From Paraphaeosphaeria minitans (taxonomy: Eukaryota > Ascomycota > Dothideomycetes > Pleosporales > Didymosphaeriaceae): a stretch of 64,000 bases of DNA. The DNA lies in the NCBI GenBank assembly GCA_015832175.1, contig WJXW01000001.1, positions 3,100,001-3,164,000 of the forward strand. Direction: 5' to 3'. The notes below the pieces were generated by a model, which made no database searches, was not told where the DNA came from, and was given only the letters and a program-made list of their open reading frames with translations. This document shows positions 32,310 to 43,453 of this stretch, piece after piece; position 1 is the stretch's first letter; each line of letters opens with the position of its first letter. The translations under genes were made by a program, and so were the position numbers.

Positions 32310-34692
32310 ATGGCCAAAGGTCCAGACGTCGTCATTGTCGCCCGGTATGCTTTTTCCTCCCACGCACGTCTCCCGTCAGCTCCCACTGACGCGTCCGAAA
32401 TCCAGACACGGTGCCCGCCTCGACGCTGCCGACAAACAGTGGCATCTTACCTCGCCCACCCCCTACGACCCTCCCCTCACCTACGGTGGCTGGTCCCAAG
32501 GCAAGGCCCTCGGCCTGCGCATCGCTTCGTTGCTCCATGCGCGGGAACTTGACCATGTCAATCACACGACCGACGGCCCAGAAGCAGACACGGCGCATGT
32601 CAGCTCTGATGCGTCCAAGAGCAACAATCGAGCTTCTTCAGGCACCAAGAAGCGGAAGCACAAGATCATCATTCACTCGAGTCCCTTTCTACGATGTGTG
32701 CAAACCAGCACAGCCATCGCGGCTGGCATTTCCCAGTTCAAACCTCCGAAGGACGAGCCTTCAGCAACAGCCACAACCTTAAAAGTGCCGCACCCCTCCA
32801 AGGAGAAGAGCCCCTTGGGAAGAGACCCCTCCGCATCCTCAGCCGTGCAGCCTGTGCGCGGCAGACAAGCAGAGAAATTCGAGCCTGAGTCACCCCCAAA
32901 ATCACGCAAGTCTGGCTGGCTCCGTTTGAACAACCCTGCAGTTAACACGAAACCGTACATCGGGCCCGAGAAAATACTGATGCGCATCGATGCTTTCCTC
33001 GGCGAGTGGCTGTCTCCAGACTACTACGAGGATATCACACCCCCACCGAATTCTACTATGATGGTCGCAGGCGCAAAGGCAGACCTTCTGAGGAGGAGCG
33101 ACTACATCGAAGCGCCGCCCAACAAACCTAGCAGCGTGGGACATTTCCCTGGTGGCTGGGTGAAGAGCAATGCGGCGTCCGCGACTAACCATCGTACGAA
33201 CCCAGGTGAAGGCACGTTTCCGTCAATGGGAAGCTTGGCACGAGCGCTGCCTCGTGAGCGCTCCAATAGCCAAGGGGCCATGCTCAGTAGACAGCGCTCT
33301 AGATCGGAAGATCCTCACGGCCCGGCCGAGCTTACAGTGACACACGAACCCAATGGTCGTCTTTACGATTCTCCAGTCCCATCGTATGCCGTCTCTCCAG
33401 CGGAGCCCATACCTCGCGGGTATGCCACCCATGCTCGGGACGCTTGCCTCAAAGTAGACTTCCAATGGGACAGCATGAGGGAGCCGCAACAGTGGGGCGA
33501 TGGCGGCGAGTTTGGTGACGAGTGGAGCACCATGCACAAGCGCTTCCGACGAGGGCTCGCTGGCATGATGCAGTGGTACAGAGAGCATGGCACAAAAACG
33601 CTGCCGCCTCAGAATATGTTCCCTGGATTCACCTTTACCGAACGCACTACTTCTGCGCCTAAGAAGGCTGAACCAACACCTTTGATGCCGAGGCCGAAGG
33701 AGAAGGAGAAGGGCGATGAAGAGGATGATGACGAAGAGCTCGTGCTGGTGCTGGTGACCCATGGTGCAGGTTGCAATGCACTCATCGGTGCCATTACCAA
33801 TCAGCCAGTGCTCATGGACATCAGTCTTGCTGCTCTTTCAATGGCGGTGCGAAGAGAGGTGCCCCGAACCACATCATCGAATAACATCTACGCCCGTAGG
33901 TCATCTGTCGTGGATCCAGGCCTGGCCGATTCATACGAGATGAAGCTCCTCGCCTCCATCGACCACCTTCGTCCCGGCGTCGACCCGTCTAGACCCCCAC
34001 GATCCCAGGCACTGACCGCAGCCACCAGTCCAACCATCGGCCTTGACTACCGACCGCCGCGCCGCACCGGAACGGCAACAAGCGGGACTAACACTCCCAC
34101 CAGCCAGCTCGATTCGCTCGTTCTGGGCCCTGCAGCACGGTCCGGTTGGAACAGCTCACTCGGCAGTATCCGACGCACTTCCACCTCAGGTTCAGGCTCC
34201 TCCATGACGTTGAATACTCCCAGTGGCTCTGCATCTCCGAGCACGGCTGCCGGTTCGGGCCTGTGGGGCGGTAGCCTACGCTCCATCTCCTTCAACGAGA
34301 CGCAGGCAGACGGCCGCGCCAGCCCTGGTGCCGAAATGATCGAAGCATTCCAGAACTCGCAGCCGAAGCCGATACCAATGCCGCCTCCGCCCACTTCAAT
34401 CCCCAACGTCGACGGCTCAGCATCCCCCAAGGCCGCCGCTGCGAGATCACACGAAGACGCCGAGAGGCACGACGACCTTGCACCGCTGAGTATCCCCAAG
34501 CGAGCGCCGAGAGCGGCAAGCAAGCCTAGCGGGGCTGCCGCAGGCGGGCTTTGGGGCGCGCCGAAGAAGCAGGAGAGTGGGAATGGGCTGTGGAAGAACA
34601 GCTCTGTGATATGGGGCCCGCCGAAGCTGGACGAGGTGTATGAGCATATTGCGGGGCCGAAGAGGAGGTGGACGATGACGGAGAGGGAGTAG
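32310..34692 (+). CDS. histidine-phosphatase (phosphoglycerate-mutase-like) protein
   Basis: Exon 1 is only 35 nt (32310-32344, MAKGPDVVIVA plus two bases of an Arg codon). A 61-nt intron follows, and exon 2 runs 32406-34692: 773 residues. Splicing creates the RHG signature (VARHGARLD), the phospho-acceptor histidine of the superfamily. A second arginine region is SSPFLRCVQTSTAIAAGI, and the late catalytic histidine is in LVLVTHGAGCNALIGAI. Between these lie long low-complexity insertions. The C-terminal 230 residues are Ser/Pro/Gly-rich with repeated GLWG words (SGLWGGS, GGLWGAPKK, NGLWKN). A catalytic phosphatase core is credible. The role is unknown; the long disordered tail suggests regulation or scaffolding. 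The upstream Met in another frame at 32305 is rejected as a start. Confidence 0.85.
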
Positions 34693-37600
34693 GCACTGTA
34701 CTGTTCAGATGGAAAATGTGGTGTCTTTTTATTGATACGAGCATATAGCGATGACGGGAAGTTTCCACGATGACGGCACAGAGGAGTGCCACGTGTGTAA
34801 TTACTGGGCATTTCTAAGGTGTTTGAGTGTCGGCAGAGAGGTCGCCGGCACTATTGTTTCTTCTTGGAGGGGAGAAAAGTTTATGATACCACTGAAACCC
34901 ATGCATATCCATTTTATTGATTTGTTCATGACCTAGCCAAAAGACTATATGCCTGCTCAACAATGAATTATTTGCTGGTGCTCGTCATCACCGCGGATAG
35001 CACGTTGAGCGCCCACGAGTCTGGTCGGGGATCGCGGCCGCTCGCTCCCCTCCCCTGCTCGGCACATAGCACGTCTGGATTGGGCCCTTGGGACAGTCCC
35101 GTCCGATCCACACGATGGTCGTTTGGAGCTGCCCTTCCAAGGCACGCAGCACACAAAGGCCATGGGCCACTGTGGGGAGTTTTTTTTTTTTCTTCTTCAA
35201 GGGGCGGTTGATGTGAGCGTTTATCATGCTCCCGTGGCGAGGCAGGAGGGAGAAAATCATATTTGGCTTTGCTTCGAGGCGCAACGAGCCTCCCACAGTG
35301 CGGACAGAGACACTCTTTTTCGTGCAGGAGACGAGGAGCAAAGCGCATGGACAATCCGTGATCAGGTTTTAAGAGGAGCAAGGTTGCTAGTCGGTCTATT
35401 CTTGCACACAACAAGACAAGACATCATCCATTCCCAACGTTATTTTCGAGACGCAGAGAATATCCTCGTGGATCCTACTGCAACACGAGTTGTATGCAGA
35501 AGCTGGGGGCGGAGGAAAGAACATCAAAATGTTTCCAAGTTTTTTTTGCGAGACGAGGAAGGGCACATTATGATGTCGCCCAATCGTTTTTCTTTGTGCG
35601 CATGACGAGGAGGAATTTCGGTGTCGTCTGTAGATATCTTCAGAGACGGAGAGAACGCCATTGCATGATGGTCTCGATGGCGTTTTTCCTTTTTACGTGG
35701 GAGGCGCGGGAGGGGCAAGACATGACCTATGTTGAAGGTGATTTTGCGAGGCAAGACCAAAACGCACCATAAGTCTAGGAGCTCTTGTTTTTTTGTGCGC
35801 CAGGCGAGGAAAAATGTGCGATTTATGGACGTATCTCGAGAGAATCCGAGAGAAAGCGTTACGCACCTTCAGATAAGCGGGTTTCCTTTTTCTTTTTTTT
35901 TTTCGCAGAGCGCCCGGGAAAGCAAGGCGTAGTGCAGACCACTACTAGCTTTGAAGGAGGAACTAACACACCGTGGAACTCGGTCGCACCATATTTTTGT
36001 TCAGAGGATGCAGGATGAAGAAGGGCCATGTAACAGTGTGAGTATCTCTTGGAGACGAGGCAAACACGCCGTAGACTTGACCCGCTGCATTCTGCGCCCC
36101 TTACTATGTCAAGGAAAACCATGGAACACTCCCTCTTCTCGGTAGAAAAGGGGAGAAGGAAACATTCCGACCAGGCTACAGTTATCAGTCTTTTAGACAG
36201 AGCATACACAGGCAGTGTCTTGGCGGGTCTGCATTTCGAGATGAGCCGAACACCGCATGTTGCTTTATCCCACTTGTTATGTTGCATAACGATACGAGGC
36301 CGCGCACATTCGTCGATTGTCCCGGTCTTTGAGCGAGACAGAACAAACACACTATTTCCGTAGTGTTCTCCTTCTTTGAGTACAGGAAGACGAGCGGCGA
36401 GGTACATAGGGTTCTTTGGCTCGTCTCTCAAAATAAATATAACAAGACTAGTTGTCCTGCTCTTATACTTGAGTACCGGAAGTTGTCGAGGCAAGGAAAA
36501 CACACCATTCTCATGATGTTCCAGGGTTTCGGTGGTGGCCTTTGGAGAAAGTACACGATTCGCACGCAGGACCAAAACATGGACGATCAGGATTACAGTT
36601 TTTGAGCAAGAGGTAAACCTCATTGATAAGTCAAGCCGGCGACGGCACAGAGATATCATTTTGCCTCATTGGCTTTTTTTTAGTGATGTAGGACGGGAGG
36701 GATCCAAGTACGAGTCATACCGCGTTTCTGTATATGCTTTGAGAGACGCGAAGACGACATGTACTGAGCGGATGCTTGAGTTTCATGCGCAGATACGAGA
36801 GGCACCCATTTATATCTTTTGGAATCACTTTGGGGTAAGTTGGTAGGAGGAGACATTCGCATCTTATACGATTGTTGTGGGAGCACGCACAGACTCCACG
36901 CTCAAATGTGTAGAGCTGTATTCACTATCTATTAAACTCAAGGTCAAGGGTTGGTTTGAGGAGTGCCGAATCAAGAAAAGGTGCTGCAACTAGAGCATTG
37001 CGGCTTTTCCTTCGGTCTTGGAGATGCGGACAGAGGCGTTGTGGTTGAGGGAAGGAGAGGCATAGTAAGCTGCGACATGGCCTTTCCAGTTCCATTTTTG
37101 TTTTGAGAGACAGAATATTCGTATCCACATAATTCATTATTTATTGACTGACGAAGTCAGCAGAAGAACACATCGTGAAAACCTGAGGGTGGGGACAGAC
37201 AGCCGGTCTTATGTGCCTTGTGGATCTAACTTGTTATGTAAGACTCTTGAGATGGCCTTGGAATACATGATGCCAGCCCACGCAGCAGGCATTGTGTCAT
37301 CAGAATTTGCTTTGTCTCTAAGAAAAACGCGTTGTTAGTGCGCATGATGTGACTGGCACTGGTCTTTCGAGCAGTCGGCTCGGGGGACATCGACATCTAG
37401 TGGGCACTTTCAAAGTACGGGCACAACCACATCTTGTTGCATCTGGGATTTCTTTTGAAATATCCTTGTCGCTTTTGACGATTTCAGTAAAGTCTCAGAA
37501 AATGTGTTGGAGACCACGGTGACTAGAAAAGGAAGTGGACCGGAGACATACTGCCCAGTCACTGTTCTCTTAAGACATAAGAGCACCGCCATGAACTCGA

Positions 37601-38463
37601 GGTGGGCATATTGCACGAGCTTGCTCCTCGCGTCTTGATTTGTAGCGGCAAGAGCCAAAGGAGCGCACATCGTGCCGTATCAATCGGACTTGGATTTATT
37701 GCGAGCCCCGGAGTGTGGAGGAGCCATAAAGGGCTGCAAGTCAAATTTGTGGAAGACCAAAGGGCAAGTGGACTTCATTTTCCTGGAATGCGGTCTTCTT
37801 GCCTCTTGTGTGCTTTTGAGTGCCAGGAACAGAGGACCCGAGCGGCCCACATATCGCCGTGAAGAATTGTTATCATCTCGACGAGAGCATAATAACTCCT
37901 AGTCAAATCGATTCTTGAATAGGGAAAGGAGCGATTAAGACACTCATGACCTGAACTCATTCCGTGAGTCTTGAGGAAGTGGTGTGGTGTGCAGTTGGTC
38001 TATGTGTCCATAAACCAATACGACCGATATGTTGCACACAGGGCAATTTTGTTTTTGATGGACGCGGAAAGGGTACCCGGGAGAACTTGAGAAACTTGGC
38101 TTTGAGTTTTGTAGATTCGAGTGAGAGGGGAACAACTCGCTTCATCGCCTAGACGTGTCTGGGTTTTCATAGATATTTGTGTCGCGTTTTTGGGTGTATG
38201 TCAGTCGCGGCGGACCAGAGACGTAGGTGTATCAGAGCCAAAGACGAGTTTTGACTTTGAAGAGGGTTTAATCTGCCGCCAAGGAACAAGTTTTGGGCAC
38301 AGTTAACTTGAAAGAGATCGAATGACAACTTTATGTGACATTTTGCTCTTCTTTTCAGGAGAATTTGCTTCTTTGCAACATTTGGTCAGAGTTGAACTTC
38401 AATGGTAACGATACATTGTGTATATAACGTTTGACGCAACGCTTCCAATCTATGACAGCGTCT
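34693..38463. other. 3.8-kb gene-free region with repeat field
   Basis: There is no gene model on either strand. Most of it is the degenerate repeat field at about 35170-38320, described separately. Confidence 0.5.
35170..38320. repeat. degenerate ~50-bp T-tract minisatellite, field B
   Basis: Units of about 45-55 bp start with a run of 4-11 T and continue with a purine-rich word, such as GCGAGACGAGGAAGGGCACA at about 35548, ATGACGAGGAGGAATTTCGG at about 35602, GCGAGGCAAGACCAAAACGC at about 35745, and GCGCCAGGCGAGGAAAAATG at about 35796. Related words recur near 35244, 35328, 36053, 36294, 36329, 36388, 36490 and more weakly to about 38240. The copies are best preserved at 35540-35930. The many chance open frames here come from this repeat. 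It lies on the far side of two genes from field A. Confidence 0.6.
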
Positions 38464-39939
38464 TCACACTCGCTCGTCAGCCCTCACGTCTGTGCGGCCC
38501 ATGTCATTAGAGTCGACATCTAGCGAGGCATTGTGTAGATCGTCCTCATCGTCCTTTATGCCGGTTATCTTGTTGACGATAACAGCGGCGAAGGTATCAC
38601 AGCTGACATTGACAGCCGTTCTAAAACGGTCCAAGAACCAATCAATGGCCACCACGACCGCATACATGCCCGTAATCTCAACACCGATGCTTCCCGCAAT
38701 CATCACCGTAAGCACGAGACTTGAGCTTGGGATCGGAGTTGTACCGATGGATGCCAGAGTCGACAGGAGAACGACGATAACGTAGTCCACAGCATTGAGA
38801 GTGATGCCCTGAGTCGCGGCGAGAAACACGACGACGATGGGGAAGTATATCGCTGTTCCATCCATGTTGATTAGACAACCGAGAGGTACGGCGAACTTGG
38901 TTATAGTCACTGGCACGCCTTGTGCAAGCACGCAGCGGAGAGTGACTGGCAATGTCGCAGCACTAGAGGCGGTTCCCCATGCAGTAATCCAAGCGGGACT
39001 GCATCTAAGCCACAGGGCATAGGGGTTCTTGCGGGTAAAGGCGAAGTATATAATCGGTATGATGATGAAGAGGTGCAAGAACATGCCGACCAGAGTACCT
39101 CCAATCAGAACGCCAAGATTGAGTCCAATTTCAGCCAAGTCGAGCCTGAAGAGGTTTGGCATGATGAGGAAAAAGACACCCATAGGCGCAAAGTATATCA
39201 AAATGGTGATGACGCGGATAATGATCTGCTCGACCTCCTCGACGGCGCGCATAAGCGATCCATTCGGCTTGATTACGTAGCCCAGAACGACAGCAGTGAC
39301 CAGGACAGCGAGGAGACTATCAGTGGCGAGGGCATCGACTATGTTCTGTGGGATGAGCGAGTTGAACATGTCGACAACCACTTCATGAATTTCGAGATCT
39401 GCCCTTTCTTCAATTGTGTCTTTGTCTTTTTCGTCGATGCCCAACTGCTCATCGCTCACTTTAACCATGAGCTTAGACCAGACTAGACCGACGAGAAGGC
39501 ATGAGTGCGCAACCGCGATGATGGTGGTGATAACGTAGTAACCAATTGTCCACCTAGCAAGCTGGCCTGCTTTGTCACCACCTTGGCTCAAGTTGCGTAA
39601 GCGCTGAATTGCCAAGATCATGGCGGTCACGATCATGGGCAAAACCACTGCTCTCAAGGCACGCAGCCACAGGGTACCCGGGATGGCGAGAAGAGATATT
39701 GCTGCTTGAGGAACTTCGTCGACTTTTGTGGTGACAATGAGACCAATAGCGATGGCTAGCAGTGCGGCAAAGATTATTTGCCATACTGATCCGGGCTCAA
39801 GGACGCGCTGCTTGAAGGTCTTCTTGATCGGTGACACTTCCTCGATGACGGTCGTCTCGGGCGTAAGGCTGGATGAAGTCTCTTGTGCTGATGGCGCCTG
39901 AGCGGCTTTTGTGTCTTTTGGGTCCTCCCTTTGGTCCAT
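38464..39939 (-). CDS. sodium:dicarboxylate (DAACS/EAAT-type) symporter
   Basis: A single exon of 491 residues. It is a dicarboxylate/amino-acid:cation symporter of the glutamate-transporter fold. After a polar N-terminus of about 45 residues the membrane core starts (SVWQIIFAALLAIAIGLIV). Conserved features are the SLLAIPGTLWLRALRAVVLPMI helix, the hairpin WGTASSAATLPVT, the TM7 motif NMDGTAIYFP (family NMDGT), the second hairpin SIGTTPIPSSSLVLTVMI, and the substrate helix DWFLDRFRTAVNVSCD, in which Asp, Arg and Asn line the binding site. The Arg in DRFRTAVNV suggests acidic substrates such as glutamate, aspartate or C4-dicarboxylates. It should sit in the plasma membrane and take up substrate with a cation. 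The N- and C-terminal tails are acidic and variable. Confidence 0.93.
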   Translation of the reverse strand: MDQREDPKDTKAAQAPSAQETSSSLTPETTVIEEVSPIKKTFKQRVLEPGSVWQIIFAALLAIAIGLIVTTKVDEVPQAAISLLAIPGTLWLRALRAVVLPMIVTAMILAIQRLRNLSQGGDKAGQLARWTIGYYVITTIIAVAHSCLLVGLVWSKLMVKVSDEQLGIDEKDKDTIEERADLEIHEVVVDMFNSLIPQNIVDALATDSLLAVLVTAVVLGYVIKPNGSLMRAVEEVEQIIIRVITILIYFAPMGVFFLIMPNLFRLDLAEIGLNLGVLIGGTLVGMFLHLFIIIPIIYFAFTRKNPYALWLRCSPAWITAWGTASSAATLPVTLRCVLAQGVPVTITKFAVPLGCLINMDGTAIYFPIVVVFLAATQGITLNAVDYVIVVLLSTLASIGTTPIPSSSLVLTVMIAGSIGVEITGMYAVVVAIDWFLDRFRTAVNVSCDTFAAVIVNKITGIKDDEDDLHNASLDVDSNDMGRTDVRADERV

Positions 39940-41030
39940 ACAATCGGCCTTCGAGCAGTACCTATCGTTTCGATGCTCTAGAAGAATATCAGCGACAAAC
40001 TACCAGGAGCACCATCTCGCACGCAGCAAGCCATCTTATACTAAATCAACTCTCACCACGCCAAGCGCATGTACGGTAGCCCAGAAATGATGGTCTTGTT
40101 GCTGCTCTCTTCTTGCTTATTCTTTATCTTGATCAACTCGGCCGCCCCGCGCATCAAGGATCTCAGTATCTTGGATGGCCAACGTTTCGCCTTGGTACAT
40201 CCGCCACATGTTGGATTTTTTATAGTCTTCGGGGGTAGACTGGGTGTTCGATTGCCGGTTTCCGACTTGTCGAATACTTGGGGGCGTGTTCTGGCACGAA
40301 AACCGGAAAGCAGGGCTAGCGTAAGAGAGGAAAGGCCTTGGAGTGGGGAGTGGCAATTCTTGGCCAGTGCCGGGGAGCACTGGGCGGGCATGGCGCTTTG
40401 GAAATACACGGAGAATCAGAACGAGGAGACATGAATGCATGAACACGAACAGGAGAATGGATGAATGAGACGCGACTTCGATATCTGGCTTCGATTAGGT
40501 AGCTGATGAACGCATACAGATGCGTCGCATGTGGGACGACTTAATGACAGCCATCCGTATTCGCATCATGGCGATGATGGCGGAGATGAACATGTCATAA
40601 AAGGTTGGGGGGTGAAGAGGTCAGAAACAACATGAGCGCAGCACCTCTCGTTATTGCCCATGTCCATTGGTATCATACCTACTTTTATGCTTTCCACCCA
40701 CATTCAGCTTTGTTCGGTTTGCATCAACGCGTCCAGGGGTCTAGAGAAGACAATGGAACGAAGACACTCTTTATTCGTTGGCGTTTGTCTTCACCGGTCT
40801 TCAAGGCTACCGGCAACCTACCTAGACCATCTACCGGCGGCCTCTCTGCGTTGCTGTGCAACAATGTTACGTCAAATGCCATATACGGTTAGGTAGGTAG
40901 GTACCCCGCTACCTTGTTTGGGAGCTTCAAATACCACCACTGCCGTTTCTTCCCTTTGCTTAACAACTCCCACACATATTTTGTCAAATCATTGTTCAAA
41001 GCTCTTTTTGAAGCAAAGCAAACCTGAGTT
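39940..41030. other. intergenic, no gene recognised
   Basis: A plus-strand frame at 40069-40434 begins with a hydrophobic stretch (MMVLLLLSSCLFFILIN), but the rest has no domain or splice partners. Nothing else was seen. Confidence 0.4.
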
Positions 41031-41545
41031 ATGAAGGTTGATACGAACATTGCAGAAGTTGAGCGGATATTCGCGCACGTGTTTGCGAACAAACTACTTT
41101 GTGCGGAAGCAATACAAGCTGCGAGTCCATTCGCTACACTGTGGATTGGCGGTAAAATTCATACCCTAGAAATGAATAAGCGTCTTGCCGTTCTCGGCGA
41201 CGTGGTCGCCAATCTCGTGCTTTGCAGGAGTTGGTTTAGAGAACGAGGCCAGACAGGTAGGGAACCACAGACGGACCAGTTTCTATCCTTTCTAAAAGTC
41301 AGTAAGGACATCTCCAGCCACGTGCAGCGTGGAACAACATCCGCCAGACAAGGCTCAGCAATGAGTCTCTTGCTCAGCTTGGCCGAACGCTCGGGCTAGA
41401 AGCCACGATTGTTTCTGCACCCAATCCTGGAGAAAAGGGCCTCAGAGTGATGGCCACGACATTCGAAGCCATCTTGGGTGCCATCTACGAGGACGGCGGT
41501 GAAGAAGCCGTTGCCCGCGCAATGGACCGCGTGGGTCTCACCTAA
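41031..41545 (+). CDS. RNase III-fold protein, degenerate active site
   Basis: Exon 1 41031-41256, intron 41257-41327 and exon 2 41328-41545 give 147 residues. The protein is a stand-alone RNase III domain: an N-terminal helix (AEVERIFAHVFANKLLCAEAIQ), the signature region NKRLAVLGDVVANLVLCRSW, the helix WNNIRQTRLSNESLAQLGRTLGL, and ATTFEAILGAIYEDGG. It has no dsRNA-binding domain. In the signature, the usual first glutamates (NERLEFLGD) are Lys50 and Ala53, and only Asp57 is kept. In the last motif the usual aspartate of DxFEA is Thr119, with Glu122 kept. Metal-dependent cleavage is therefore unlikely, and the protein may act as a binding partner. Similar single-domain proteins are common in filamentous ascomycetes. 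A broken relative lies 1.1 kb downstream. Confidence 0.75.
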
Positions 41546-42639
41546 ACATTGGTAATGTTGAAAGATCGAAGCTCCCTACAACACCGTTCCACTTTCAACT
41601 GATATGCCACTTCTAGATACGGAGTGTAGATGCACCCAGATGCCATTCTGAGAGGGCCTGGAAGGCCCCCCGGGCGGTCCAGTCTTGCCCTCGCATTACA
41701 CCTCCGGTTTGACCCCGAAGCCTGGAGACGTAGTTCAAACTTGCCTGGCTACTATGCGTGACCTTCCATGCCATGTCAGGGCGGCTTCCGGATGCCTCTA
41801 CACAATCGGATCTCCGAACACGCATGCACCCGGTTGCGTGGTGGTTCATTCACGAAACCCCGCGCGTACAAGTGCTCATACGCTGTTCAACATGAATTTT
41901 CTCTAATTGTTTCTGTTTAGACAAGTAGCTAGTGCATCTTCCCTCTCGGCGAAGGATGGACGTCGAGAGCAAGAGAAAAAGGGTTGTGGGCCCCGAAACG
42001 CGGGGATCTGTGAAGACTGACCCGATACACTCTCGGTCTGTTTTATTTTGGCTTTTGACCGCGACTGATGTAATGGACTTAACTCCATTATATGTCGATT
42101 CTTTTCAAATGCGACGGATTCAACTCCGTTGACATGGCAATTGTGTCTATGTGATATCGTTCCTTGGTTATATAAGTCGTCCTTAGAGAGAAATACAAAC
42201 ATCATCTTTGGCAAATGATTGAGAACCTGTGCAGGGTGAGGAGGACTAGCGGGATTGCCACCTCGCAGCCCTGCACTGAATATGACGGAACATGCTTCTT
42301 CCTCAAGCCTCTTTCCAACGCGGACCTCCTTGGTTAGCTAAGAGCCTGTCTTGGAATTTGATCTTGACTCATCTTGTAATTCGCAATCCTCAATAAGGTG
42401 TGGAACGTGAGTATGTAAGTCACACGGTACATCAGGAGCTTCACTGTATCGAAAACAACGACTAGTCTGCACCTGACCGCAGATTTGAATCCGAAGGTGC
42501 AACACAAGATTAGAGAGTTTTACAGAGTATCTAGCCAAGGGAATGTAGAATACAGTCTTTCTTTACGCATTTAATCTCCTCATTCCGTTCCGCATTACCG
42601 TAACGCAGGGCGTACTACTACTGCACATACTCCTCAGCC
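41546..42639. other. spacer between RNase III-fold gene and its broken paralogue
   Basis: No gene was recognised. Short open frames (for example minus strand 41903-42214) are unsupported. Confidence 0.4.
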
Positions 42640-42882
42640 ATGGCTGTCAATGAAAAGATCGCTCAAGTAGAGGAAACATTCACATGCACCTTTAAGAACA
42701 AGTCGATCTGGTGCCGAAGCGCTCCAGATAGTGTCGTCTCCATTTACCGTGTTGCGCATTGGGGGGTGTGAGCCACCCTGTCAACAACTATAACAGTTCT
42801 CGGAGATGCATCCACCGTGTATTGGCTATACACCATATGGTTCAACAACGAATATCATGATGGGAAAATATAACCTCATATG
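42640..42882 (+). pseudogene. broken RNase III-fold paralogue
   Basis: A frame from ATG at 42640 reads NEKIAQVEETFTCTFKNKSI, aligning with the first helix of the 41031 gene. It then meets an in-frame TGA at about 42769, and resumes in the same frame with TVLGDASTVYWLYTIWFNNE, which aligns with AVLGDVVANLVLCRSWFRER in the intact gene. The second half of the domain (the TTFEAILGAIY region) is not found downstream. The copy is thus truncated and interrupted. A C-to-T change at CGA would explain TGA. Confidence 0.6.
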
Positions 42883-43453
42883 CTATACCTCAATTAACGA
42901 ACCTACGAAGGTAGACCGTGGTCCGCAGGCGATTAGACCTATTTCCGCGAGAAAAACGTGAGCTGTGTCACTCCAGCGCCCCTGGATTACGAGTTTGGTC
43001 CATCTACGGCTATGGAACCCTTTTTCTGGAGCCTTCTTCCCAGACGGCGGTGTTGACGTGCTATAACGGGTGCTGCGACATGTTTTCACCCAGCGTATGA
43101 TTATCACGCGCGGTAAAGCGAGATTCCTCACACTACACTTCAATAAGCTATACATGCAGGCTGGGTGTGCAGCCTCGCCGACCACCGCCCCCAAACGGCC
43201 CAGCCTTACCACAGCGGCGTGAAGATTTCGTATGTCGTACAGAGATGTTGGTTTGAAGGCTATGAAACGTGGAACGAGATTGGTAGATTTGCTTGAACAC
43301 GGAGCAGTTGTACAAAGCTCGTCGAGAATGTCGTTGAGCGTGTTTCGCCTGCTCGAGTCTTAGTACCATACCAAAATGTGCGTATAATTCTCCTTCCGTA
43401 TGATCTCGATTACCGCGCTGCTTGAATGACTATGCGTCGTTTTCTCAATACTG
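42883..43453. other. spacer, no gene recognised
   Basis: It separates two decayed genes. No open frame shows a recognisable domain. Confidence 0.4.

Noticed and set aside
32305..32405. Continuous open frame giving a longer start for the histidine phosphatase without an intron
   Set aside because: It would destroy the RHG motif. Splicing from ATG 32310 restores VARHGARLD exactly.
35859..36659. 266-residue minus-strand frame in repeat field B
   Set aside because: It spans many copies of the T-tract repeat and has repeat-driven composition. No domain.
40069..40434. 121-residue plus-strand frame with a hydrophobic start
   Set aside because: The hydrophobic stretch is in the middle of a frame without further structure. 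An equally long antisense frame exists over the same bases, as expected by chance.
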